Source of the DNA: Harmothoe impar
Lineage: Eukaryota; Annelida; Polychaeta; Phyllodocida; Polynoidae
Direction: 5' to 3'
DNA: 64,000 nucleotides
Assembly (NCBI GenBank): GCA_947462335.1
Contig: OX381705.1
Span: 38,029,570 to 38,093,569, forward strand
In this document: positions 11,401 to 23,400 of the stretch, one piece after another
How the letters are laid out: every line of letters starts with the position of its first letter
Numbering within the stretch: the first letter of the stretch is position 1
The notes under the pieces: generated by a model
What the model saw: the letters and a program-made list of their open reading frames with translations, nothing else
Database searches by the model: none
Told to the model about the DNA's origin: nothing
Translations under genes and position numbers: made by a program

Positions 11401-14400
11401 CTACTGTGAATAAAAAAAAAGTCAAATTCGAATTATAAATACCGTAAAACCTCGCGTATAAGCCTAACTCGCGTATAAGCCGCACCCCAAGTTTGGTGCG
11501 ATCCTATAAGCCGCAGATGCCATCTGAGAATTGTTAATTTGGTACTGTAGTATACTTATAAAAACTCTCGTATAAGCCGCACCCTATATAGGCATGTTTG
11601 GTATCAAAAGAAAGCTGAGTCTGATTCGCGTACAAGCCGCGGCTTATACGCGAGGTTTTACGGTACCTGAAAATTGAGAAATGCTGACGTTCACGGTTTA
11701 TATAGGAAATGTACTAAAAACAGCAAAAAAAGCCAACAAAACCCTAATTTTCTCAAAAACTGTTCATTAGGATTTTTTCTAACTGAGGTTCCAGTGTTTT
11801 CTACCCTCATATTACACATTGGCATAGAGAATATAATGACACCTAGTCAGGATTTTGCGCTAGGAGCAATCTGTGAGGCAAAAAACAGCCAAAATGAGCC
11901 ACTGGTCTGAAGTATAGAACTGGGCATCGATCACTATAGAGCTACAAAGAGACAGAGAATCGATGTCCAGTAATAATAGTTTGATGGGAAGAAGGATTAC
12001 TGCATGTGGGACCCTATGAATATTAATTGAAGTCGATTTGGGAGAAAAATCGAGTTAACTTTGCAAAAAGCACAAATCTTTATCAAGCCTCGTATCTGTT
12101 CCCGAGAGCACTCAATGCCATTTCAATGGGGTGGGTAACAGCGGCCAACTAATGCCGATTTATATATGGAGGAAAGAATGTGTCTCTTTTTAAATATATA
12201 TTTTGAAGATGCCTAGATGAGAAACAAGGTAGCAAAGTTGTTTGGTGAAATAGATCTGAAAAATTTGTCATGGAGGACAAAAATTGCTCGGAGGCCTAAA
12301 GGTGCTGCACGGACAAGGGAATTGTGCGTAGTTTAGGCCTACTCAGTAGTCAAGTGATCAATGCACATAGGCCTACATCGCTGGGGTGAGGGTCAAAATT
12401 GAATACTGTAGCCTTACAGTCTACCTTTTTTTTAATAGCCTAGGCTAGTGAGTAGGCCTACATTGATAAAATTGCCTATACACTGCGCCCCCTCCCCCTT
12501 TTTTCTCAATAGGGCCTAGTCTAGGCTACAGTTAGTAGGCCTACATTGATAATATTACCTATAGCACTGGCGCCCCCCCCCCCTTTTCAGGTCTAGGCTA
12601 CAGTTAGTAGGCCTACATTGATAAGATTGGCCTGGGGCGTGGCAACCGGGGAAATGTCCCCCCCCCCCCACGTTTGACCAATTAAAAAGGTCAAACCTAG
12701 TAAAATGGTCAAGCCAAAAAAAGTCAAAATTGGCCTAGGTCCGGGGCCTAGGTGGTCACTATTCATCCAGACCCCTCTAAATTGTTGTGCCCCCCCACCC
12801 TCCCCCCCGGATACAGAGGTCAGGTGGGGTAAGAACCAGTAGGCCTAGGCCTACATAACACCCCCTCCCCCCGAACAGACACATCCAAGCTGGCGTAGTA
12901 GGCCTAGGTCGATTAGGTCGTCATTTATGATTTTTCAACCCCCCCCCCCAAGACTTTGGGAGTGCAAGTGCGAGCCTGGTGGGAATGCTGATGTAAGACG
13001 TGCCGTCCTTAAAGGGTGGCCGCTACAATGATCACGTGACCACTAAGCTGTGTGCTGATTGGATAGGGGGGGCCTACTCAGAATCACGCGCCAGACGCCG
13101 TCATTTGGGCTGCAGGCGGCAAGGAATTTTTCACGGGGATCGGACTGGTTATGACTTGGGGTGATGATTAGAGGTGGAATCGATGTTATTAGCGCCTATT
13201 TTGATCAATATGAATGGCATACTGGAGAAATAAATTCTTATGATTATGAAGCCATATGCGTGTAGTGAAGTAAGCTAATATTGACCAATAGACTATAGCC
13301 CTACTGGCGAGTATTTTGAATTGGAAATTTATCGGCCGTTCGATGACAGTTGCGGCGGCACTCGCCGATAATCCAACACATCAAAACATCTCAATTTAGC
13401 TGCATGGGGCGGTATTTAGATGTCAAATCAATCAATAACGATCTATATTGTCTATTATTGACCAATACAAGTTAGTAGGCCTATCGTATCAACAGACATG
13501 GCACACTCTAATAAAAAAGATATCCGCTCAATCATCCAACGTGAGACCGTCTCCCTCGTGAAGTTCCCCGCTGATACGGCAGTAGCGTCCGGCTAAGGTT
13601 CATCCCGGGAGACGGTCTCACAGGTAAAATGTCGACTGAATTTCTGAAAACCTGATAGAAATATTTTTCAACTATACAGACTTAATATGCCATGTTCTAG
13701 GCTGCAGAGCATTGTGCTTTATGACACATATAATACTATAACATGTATAGCACATGTTAGCACATGTCAAAAAGAAAAAAGGAATAGGGACAATGTCATT
13801 TTTGGGAAAATAAAATGATATTCATTCTTGGGAAAAGGAGGGTTTCGGTATTTTTTGGGGTGAAAATGGGAAAACTGATATATTTCGTTAAATATTATAT
13901 TGAGCCAAAATATAAATAGCGTGTGCATTTAGGTCATGATTCTACATTCATCAACAGCAGAAAGGGTAATTTTGGTGGTACATATGGCATTATATGGACA
14001 TCTGAAAAATTTGAAAGTGCATAACTATAAGCTACGTCGACCCAGCTGGTAGAATAGAAGCAAGGTGGAGATGGTAAAAAGGTAAGGCTGAGGCCTCCTC
14101 GCTAATATATCCAACTGACACAGATAAAGAAATATATTGAAGTCTATTTAATGATTAATTGCAGTACTGTAGGAATGTTGTCATCTAGGGGAAAGATGCA
14201 CAGCACATAAATACTGTGTTTGCTAAAGGATACAGGAAGTCAGTGAGCGGGTCCATGTGGTTTAGGTGTTTGACTTTCTTATCCAGAACGTCCATGATCT
14301 CGTACAGCTCGACAGTCAGCTGTGGAGAACAACGTACAATAGTAAAACGTCATTTTGGCATTCACACACGGGAAGCAGCTTTGGGAACCTTTGGCATGTT

Positions 14401-17400
14401 TCAAAAGTGTGATAATTTACGTCCTGCTTTTTTTAGGTACACATTCTGTTCCTGGAATCCTTGAGACTTGCTCCTGGAATCTACATCGTAAATAGTTTAA
14501 TAGGCAACGCCCATCAAACAGTTCTCACACTTGGCACTGAGTCCAGTCCTGGTTCACTTTTCAGATTATGGCATTTGGGGAACTCTCTTTGGCTTGTCAC
14601 CCTAAGGGGCCTTTTCATGGAAGTGAAACAAGCACTCACAGAATGTCCTTTTTACAGATCAGGGATATATACATGTATGATTTCTTCATTTACCGGCAAC
14701 ATAAGACTCCAGGTGATACTCTAGATGCCACCACCCGTGAACATGATATAGACTTTCCACAGGTCAGTTTTATTTTCTTTAACATCTTTTGAGTTGAGTT
14801 TGAATTTAATTTGCTTTCATTGACTGAAAACGTCACAACAAGTTGAATCTTTCAATAACAGCTAATGTGAATGCAGAGGAGAGATGATAATACCTTTAGG
14901 CCTCCATTCAGGATATACGACTTTGACAACTAGAAGCACTTTAATACTAGCTATATACAATATTGACTTAAAAGAAATGTCCCGTGCATTTCAAAATGGT
15001 GGGTTGTATCATAGATATATATAAATATCCTTGGTTGTATGTAACACTGTGTTTGATCAATGTTTTTCAACGGGAAGTGCAATTGCCTTTAGGCCACCTT
15101 TTTTTTGATAACTTCGATTACAGGCTTTTACTGTAAATATTTTTGGAGGGCATAAGAAACAAAGAAAGAAAAAAAAGGTGTCTTAGGCCACTTAAAATTG
15201 ATTATCAGCTTTACGGACAGCGCCCGCATCCTCTAAAAGGGGCCGCATGGGTGGTTTTTTTCACCCTTTGAGAAAAAAAAAGGCCTAAAATGGCCGCACC
15301 TAAAAAAAATCCTAAGACAAGTTGCAAAATGATCAATATCTCAGCTCATAATAAGGGGAGAAACCTAATTTAAAAGGGGTTTTAGACCTACTTTCCAATT
15401 GCAAACTATCAATTTTCTAGAAAAAGGGCCCTCCCGCCCCTCCAGAAAAAAGTGTAACAAATAAAATAAAAAAGCGCCCTCCCGCACCCTTTTTTACTAA
15501 AAAGTGTCCGCAAAGCTGATAATTGATTTTAAGTGGCCTTACACACCACCCGGAGTACCAGAAATTCCCAAAGGGCACATCCCCAACCTGAAAGGCCTTT
15601 TGCTGGTCAACATGTACTTCTTTTTTTTTGGGGGGGGGGGGGGGCATTTTCAAAAATTCTGTTTTTTTTTGTTTTATTTTTTTTTGCAAAATGCCAAAAT
15701 TCACGGCGGCGGATCCGTAATCCAAGTTATTAAAATAAAACGGCCTTACCACACTCATTAGCATATTAGCTAGTGACTGTCTCTACCTGCACTTCACCGT
15801 GTACACACATTGCCTAGTTACACCATTAGGGAGTGTTCATTACTTAATGGGGGGGGGGGGGGGGTTGCGCGCGGAGTGTGCGAAAAAATTTCACCCCCCC
15901 CCCTACGGGTCGAAAATCGGCGTGCACGTGCGGGCCCTTTGAAGCATAGTAACACGCTGGCTTTTTGGCCTAAAACAGGTTAAATTTTTTGGACCCCCCC
16001 AAAGAGGGGTCCACATTTCTTACACCCCCCCTGCTCAAGGGGTCCAAATTTTTTTGCCCCCCCCCCCTTGTTGATAAAAAATGATCATTCCCTTAAGGCC
16101 CCACACGGACTCACCTCCAGAAGGCAGCGCGTGCGCTCAGCGTGGAAGCGCTGTAAGAACGGTCCCACCAGGTGGCACGTGAAGAGCCCCTGCTCCTCTG
16201 TCTGAATCAGCGGCCGCAGCTTCTTACGAAGGAACCTGTTCAAAGTATCAATATCATATTAGCTTGTTTCAAGGAAGTAGGTGATATATATATATATCAA
16301 ATCTGGCTTGATTCTCCACCTATTTGTTGGATATTGGTCTATCTTTTCTTTTTTCGACCAAACTACATGAGACATTAAGAACCAAGTAAGTGCTTACTGT
16401 GGTAGGTTAGAGAGCTGGCCGATACTCGCGTGCTGCCACACAGCATGGCACAGAGCGAGCACATAGCTGCAGTGCTGCTCCCCAACCACCTGGTGGGCAG
16501 CCGTGAAGTTAAACATGATGAAGGGCTGACAGTCCGGTGACGGGTTGGCCAGCGCTGGACTTGTCATAGTCTCAATGATCCGGTCGTCAAGAACCATCCA
16601 ATAACCATCCTGTAAAGAGGAGTCAAATGAAACAATGTTGATTCTATGAATAAATAAGATATGGTCGATACAAATCAAACCGTCAAACGTCCTCCTTCTT
16701 TCTTCCCATATATTGATATCAGAACTTACTCCAGATAAGAATATTTTGATTTCGTAAAGGAAAATGACGATGACAGTGATGGATCAGCTAATAGTAAGAA
16801 CGTCAAGAAATACATACAGGCAGTGCGGTGAGGACGAGTCCGATCGCATTCATCCAGGACATGATTTTGTCACGTGGGATCTGTGTCGTTCTGAGGAAAA
16901 GAAATATTTGTCGTAATCAACTTTTTTTTTTCAAAATATACAGCAGTCCAACATTATAGCACTCCAATGCACTATATGGATATATTTCTAAAACTGGACA
17001 TCGACATCCATGTAACAGAAAGCTATATTTATTAGAAGTAGAAATCCATGAATATCTATATGAAGGAGAACACCATGTTCATGCCTATATGTCTGTGTGT
17101 ATGTTCATTTCGAAATTCAAGATTGCAACCATTGATTGAATGCCACCATGCTTTCAATGTAATCTCGAATTGTAGTTGCAGTAGTTTGATACTAATAAAA
17201 AAAAATCTATTCTACTTTTCTTTCATGAACAGTTGGCATCCCATAGATTCAAGATGGCTATCACTTATTGAATGTCCCGATGCTTGAAATGCAATCTTGA
17301 CTTGTAGTTGCATTAATTTGAAACTATCAAAAAAACAAATCCTATTTGATTTTTCCTTCATTCAACCTGTAGGGGCTAGGGTTATACGGGTATGTTATAT

Positions 17401-20400
17401 GACGAGTGCTGTTGGATGTTGTGTTGCGAGCTCAGTCCGAACCCTTCAGTCCGACGGTAGGTGGCAGCACCTACCCCGGGCTTGGGGTATGGACAGAGGT
17501 CGCTATAGGCTTCCGGTCTGCGTGTGCGCGCGCAGGCTGGCTGCCTATATATACCCAGCATCTGGCGGTACTCGTCGGTTACTCTGAGCCACGCTGGTAA
17601 GGAGACCCCGTGATCATTACGGCTGATTCGCCTACTGACCCGTTCCGAACACATAGATACTGCTTGTCTAGGTTTTCTGAATAAACCCGATTTGCAACCT
17701 GTAACACTTGATCCGAACTGTGTCGACTTTGTTCTTTAATTGATACTCTACCAATATCATAAAGAGACAAAGTATCGTTTATTACACTGGTGCCGTGACC
17801 AGTTCTGAGTGAAACGCAGGTTAGCCTGTGCAGTAGCGCAGACCTCCTGCTCTGGACGGAGCAGCGAGGTCTCCCGATGAGGCGCCAGCCTTATCACCGG
17901 AGGGGTTAGATGCCGTCAAGGAGGCAGATACCCGCAGGAGTGCGAATGTTCCATCCAGAACAAGCGCATTTTTGGGATACAAAGGTCCCGAAATAATGAA
18001 TTGCTCATTAGATGAAATGAGCCTGTCAATGTTCAACGTTGGTGGGTCAAGATCAGCCGCTCCGAATCCACGGAGGGCTACCATCTTGGAGGAACGTCGT
18101 TTCGACGACATGAGAGAGGCCAGAATACAGGAGCGTGTGCAAATGGCCCAAATGGAGTTGTTGACCATTCAGAAACAGTCGAATGAATGGAAAAGCAGTC
18201 TGATTGCATTGGAAGGTGCAGTCACACATAGAGCTTCCAAAATCAAGGAGAAAGGCTTTCAACTTTGTTGGAGGAGAACGAGAAGCTGGTGCAATCCCTT
18301 AGCAGGGTTCGAGTGGAGTTCGATCAGAAACAGGCTGATCTACAGGGACTCCGTTCCGACTTTGTTCAGGCAAACACTGAGCTGAATCAGATTTGTGCGG
18401 CCCGAGATGCCGTCATCCATGAAGCAGAGGAGACCCGATCAGAACTTGTTCGGGACACTGAAGACTTACGGGAGGCTCGCCGAAGTCTAGTGTCAGAATG
18501 TGACATTCTGAAGGCAAAAAGAAGTTCTTTGGAGCAGTTTTTGTCAGAGACTAGGGAGAGTATACAGGATAGCAGTACCTCGTACGCTTCCGCGGATAAT
18601 GACAGTCCGAAAGGTCCTCATTACAGGAGTTTTACAGACACCCCAAATCTTCCTATGGGACGTGGGATGACTGTAGAAGGTGCCTTGTCTACTTCAACGC
18701 CAGGACGACCACTAAAAGTTGGCCGGGCAAGGGGTAGAGGTAGGGCGAGTGATTACTCACCTAGGGTGGGTATCAGTGGTATCCGTCCAATTCCGAAGCA
18801 GGTCTTTTCGGCTCCGACATGTGTAAACACGGCGGGCAGGGGAAGGTCATTATCGGAGTTGGTGCGGAGTCCACGTTCTCAGTTGAAACTGGATGAGCAG
18901 CAACTGGATTCGGAACGCTTGAAGAAAGCATCCGAACAAGATAAGGCGGCCAAGACCGACTTAACTCCCTCGAGTTTGTCGCAATGGCGAGAATGCCAAG
19001 CAAACATACTGTTCCATGAACAGAAAAACTTGGAATTGGAGAGGCGAGATGTGTATCGCAAACAGCAGGCTGCTCTTGAGCAGCAACAAGAACGCATGAA
19101 GGAAAATGCAGCCCTCGCTGAGGAATTAGCAGAGCAGGAGGCGGCGGTTTTGAGAGCTCGACAAGAAGGGCTCCGAGCGGCCGGTGAAGCTGCGAAAGCT
19201 AAATTGGCGGAGGCACAGCAAGAGGAGGAGGCTGAGAGACAGGCCAAGGAACTGGAAAAAGAGAAAGCGGCGCATCAGCGATTGCTTGCTCTGGCCCAGC
19301 AGTGTCAGTATATGACTGACCAGGAGAAAAATTGGTGGTTCAGTCAAGGTGTGGACCCCACTAAGGATTTGGTGTCGTATGGTACCTACCAGACCTATCT
19401 GGAGAGACAGAATAACTTGCCTACCAGAGGCGCTACTCCGGGGACGACTCCGGGCGCAAAGAGTCCGAGGAGGGCTCCAAGGAGAACAATTCTGAGTACA
19501 GAGTTGCAAGAGTTGTACGATACAAACCCAGCAATAGCTGGGATCGGATTGCACAACGTGGGTACAGAAAAGGACGCCTCGGCTTCCATTTCTAAATGCC
19601 TGGCGATAACCTCTAAAATTAGGGGGTCATCCAACGCTGCTAGACGCATTGCTAGCGAGCCTTTTCCCTACTGGCAGAAAGACTCTTGGGAAGATTGGTT
19701 GGGAGCCACCGTTGAGGACATCAACCTCAGTGGGTGGGATCAACAGGATGCAATTCCGTACGTCTGTAAGGGATTGCGCTTGGGGGATGGCCTGATGGCC
19801 GTGGAGCAGTGGAAAGATGAATGCGGACCCCGCGGCACTTTCAAACAACTGGTAGAGATCGGAACTATCCTATACGGAGACTCCGCTCGGATTGACCCGA
19901 TGGTCGCTTTTAAGAAGCGAGTGCAAGGCAAGAACGAGGCCCCGAGGGTTTTCGGACTTGCGCTGATGAGACTCCTGAAGAAGGTACATCCAGCTTCAGG
20001 AATCCATGATGCCTTATTCTCTAAGGAATTGTTCTCTCAGTTTGTTGCTGGACTGAGGGACCCAGAAATACAACATGTGGTGTATGATACCTGGAGAGCA
20101 GATACGTCACTAGATGACCTTTTTAAGGCCATCGACATACATGCTCTCAAGAAGTCACTGTTAGGGGACCGGGTGCCCACCCGGGCCTCGGCCATTATAG
20201 AGTGTTCTGCGGAGCAGTCTGATGGTTCGGGCAGTGAGGAAGAGGGAGCGATAGCTTCTGCAGCTCAGTTTAAGAGGAATGGAAATTCCTCTAAAACGCC
20301 GTGGAAAAATAGGAAGCCGGAAGGGGGTGGAAACCCTCCTCCGAAGAAGGAATCATCGGACCCAAAAGCTCCGATAATGGACGCAGCGTTTTTCACATCG

Positions 20401-23400
20401 CTGTTTGAGAAGATGACGACTTCCATTCAGGGGGCTACACAGCCCAACCGGAGGAAGATCAATCGGCGGACCGCCAAGTGCTATAGGTGCCTGGAGATCG
20501 GTCACTTTGCTGCGGAGTGTACGGCTCCGACTCCGAAAGTTCCCGGAAAGGAGGGAAACTAGAGGGGGTGGTCCGAGAAGGCGAGCGGACGACCCCTGTA
20601 TATGATGTACGCCAACATACCAGAGAGGTAGAGCCTAGTGAAATTCCGAAGGCAGGAAGGGAATCAGGGGTGGCTTCGAGCTTGAGGGGCTCGGATGCCG
20701 GCCTGGTTAACATTCCAGTCCAACAGTTGCCCGGCAATGAGGCAGGGAGGCCCATTACGGATAGGAACGAGGAAGTTGCGGCTGTCACAGACACCGTGTG
20801 GGTAGGGAGTACCCAGCTTTCCCCGGATCATCCATGTTTCGACCATTTGAAGAAACATGGCCTTGATTTGGCTGCTCCGAAGGATTTTAAACGCTTTACT
20901 GTAAACCCGTCTCCGCTGGGGGGGAGGCGGTGGTATGTGTCTGTTACTGTGGCCGGTAGAGCGGGCGAATTTTTAGTAGATACGGGAGCTAGCCACTCCT
21001 TTATCTCCTCTAACTTCTATGCTCTTATGCCGGATAGTCGTGATAACTTCAAAACGAGGGTAAACGCCTGTTCGGCCGATGGGTCAAGTATGCAGACGTA
21101 TGGGCGCGCGTTCATACCGCTCCGAATTGGAGGGAAGGAGTATGTGGCTTCTCCCACCATTGCGGATATTGCAGACGACGGTATACTCGGATTGGATTTT
21201 TCGGCGTTGTATGACGCGGTCCTGAATCCGGGTACAGGGGTACTCCTGATAGAGCACCCGTACCGTGCGGTAGAGCAATGTGTGCTCCGACAAGTGTCGA
21301 CAGTGGCAACGGTGGTCCAAACTGTAAAGATTCCTCCCGGACAGACGTGTGACGTGCTGGTCCGAAGCAAGGGGCTTAGGAGAGAGGAAGAGGCAGTTGT
21401 GGAGCCGGATGTGGCCATGTTGGGTAGTATCGGTTTGACGGGCATGGACACCCTAGTGGGTGATGGTGCTTGGACCGTAGTGCCGGTTTCTAACCCCGGG
21501 TTGGAACCGAAGTATCTAAGGAAAGATACAATACTGGGGAAGGTGTTCACCAGTGAGGCAGTGATGCCTGCTGGACAGGTGAGCATGAAGGGTGACCCTT
21601 CTCCGACCGCTCTGAGTGAGGGACTTGAGAAAATGATCTCCGAAACGGATTTGACGGATCGGAGGGATCTCGACTCCCTAAGGAGGCTGGTAGTGAAGTA
21701 TCAGGATGCATGGCAGGTGGAGGGGGAGCCTTTGGGCCGAACCGACAAAGTGTTGCATTCTATCAATACGGGTGATGCACAGCCTTTCAAGATGCCTTAC
21801 CGACGCTTGCCTTTGGGTAAGAAAGCGGTGGTAGAGGAACAAGTGAAGACCATGTTGGAACAGAAGGTGATCGTGCCTAGCACTAGCCCCTGGTCCAGCC
21901 CGGTCCAGATGGTTACTAAGAAGGACGGGTCTATCCGATTTTGTATCGACTATAGGCGCCTGAATGGGGTAACCAAGAAAAATGCATATCCTCTCCCCCG
22001 GATTGATGAGACTCTGGACTCTTTGGGTGGGAACCAATGGTTCTGCACCCTTGATTTGCAGTCCGGATATTGGCAGATCGGGATGAAGGAGGAGGATAAA
22101 GAGAAAACGGCTTTTACAAGTCACATTGGACTGTATCAGTTTGAGCTGATGCCCTTCAGGTTGTGCAACGCCCCGGCCACTTTTGAGGCTATGATGGAAA
22201 CTCTTCTGAGTGATCTGTTGTGGCGCAAATGTTTGGTATACTTGGATGATGTCATTGTCTTTGGCAAGACTTTTGAAGAGTGTGCGTTGAACCTCGGAGA
22301 GGTTTTGGAACGAATTCTGTCCAATGGCTTGACATTAAAGCCGAAGAAATGTGAACTTTTTCGGAAGTCCATGGTCTATTTGGGCCGGATCATCTCCACC
22401 GAGGGTGTGCAGGCTGATCCGGCTAAATTGGAGACTGTGGAGACTTGGGAAGTTCCAAAAGGACCAAAGGATATCAGATCCTTTTTAGGGTTCTGTTCCT
22501 ATTACAGGGACTTCATCCCCGGATTCTCTAGGGTGTCTCAGCCATTACAACGGTTGAGCCATTGGACTCCGGGGAGAAAAAAAGAACCCTTCCCATGGGG
22601 GATGGAACAGAATGAAGCCTTCAAAGAGATTAAGGCGTTGTTCCGAACCACCCCGGTGCTGAGATACCCTACGGAGAAGGGGCATTTCATCCTTGACACT
22701 GATGCGAGCAATGAGAGCATCGGGGCCGCATTGTCCCAAATCCAGGACGGAGTAGAGGTCCCGCTGGCGTTCGCTAGTAACAGTATGAACAAGGCACAGA
22801 GAAATTATTGTACTACCAAGCGAGAGCTGCTCGCATTAGTGGTGTACACGAAGAAGTTTCGGCACTTCTTATATGGAGGAAATTTCACGCTCCGTACCGA
22901 TCATTCGGCCTTGAGGTGGCTCCTTAATTTTAAGGACGCCGAGGGAATGATTGGTCGGTGGTTGAATCACCTCAGCGAGTTCGGACTGGAAAACTCTCAT
23001 ATCCAGCACCGAGCAGGCACGAAGCATATTAATGCTGACTGCCTGAGTAGACGTCCGGTACGCCGTTGTGTGCGTCCGGAGTGTGGGGATTGTGGTGCTC
23101 ACAATGCTGTGGTAGCGAGTGTGCGTTTGCCTTATGATGGGTTGTTGCAAAACCTGTTGGATTGGTCCACCGACACTATAAGGACGTACCAGATGGCCGA
23201 TCCTACCATAGCACGACTGAGGGAGCTTGTCCCTACTGGGGTCTGTCCAGTGAGACCCGAAATATCACTGGAAAACCGTGAAATGCGACGTTTCTTGGCT
23301 CAGTTCCACGAACTGGAGGTCCGAGACTCGTTGTTGTGCAGGTGGAAGACTTGTCCCGGAAAGCGGAGGGTGTTACAAATGGTAATCCCTGCTGCTATGA

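Larger units (their letters stand above)
10585..11975. mobile_element. Non-autonomous element with tandem-repeat core, copy 1
   Basis: The left end (ATACAGCAGTCCAACATTAT...CTGGACATCGAC) and the right end (GGGCATCGATCAC...TCGATGTCCAGTAATAAT) recur at 16937 and 31384. The only inverted match between the ends is ACTGGACATCGA. The core is a 58-bp tandem repeat. A non-coding element with conserved ends, a minisatellite core and subterminal inverted motifs resembles helentron-associated or pearl-type elements; that assignment is inference. Confidence 0.7.
8418..14233 (-). other. MED23: U12-type GT-AG intron of MED23 (5.8 kb)
   Basis: The 5' splice site is GTATCCTTT (14233 down). The branch motif TTCCTTAAC (around 8436-8428) is followed nine bases later by the AG acceptor at 8419-8418. 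Both match minor-spliceosome consensus. The intron has expanded through repeats and transposons. Confidence 0.85.
17368..17786 (+). repeat. 5' LTR (419 bp)
   Basis: Begins TGTAGGGGCTAGGG and ends GTTTATTACA (TG...CA). It contains TATATATA at 17546 and AATAAA at 17680, so R should start near 17577 and end near 17700. It lacks an 18-bp hairpin present in the 3' LTR. Confidence 0.95.

Noticed and set aside
13541..13621. GAGACC/CGTCTC palindromic ends resembling cloning-vector type IIS sites
   Set aside because: The rest of the segment and its flanks show no vector sequence; the ends are simply inverted repeats.
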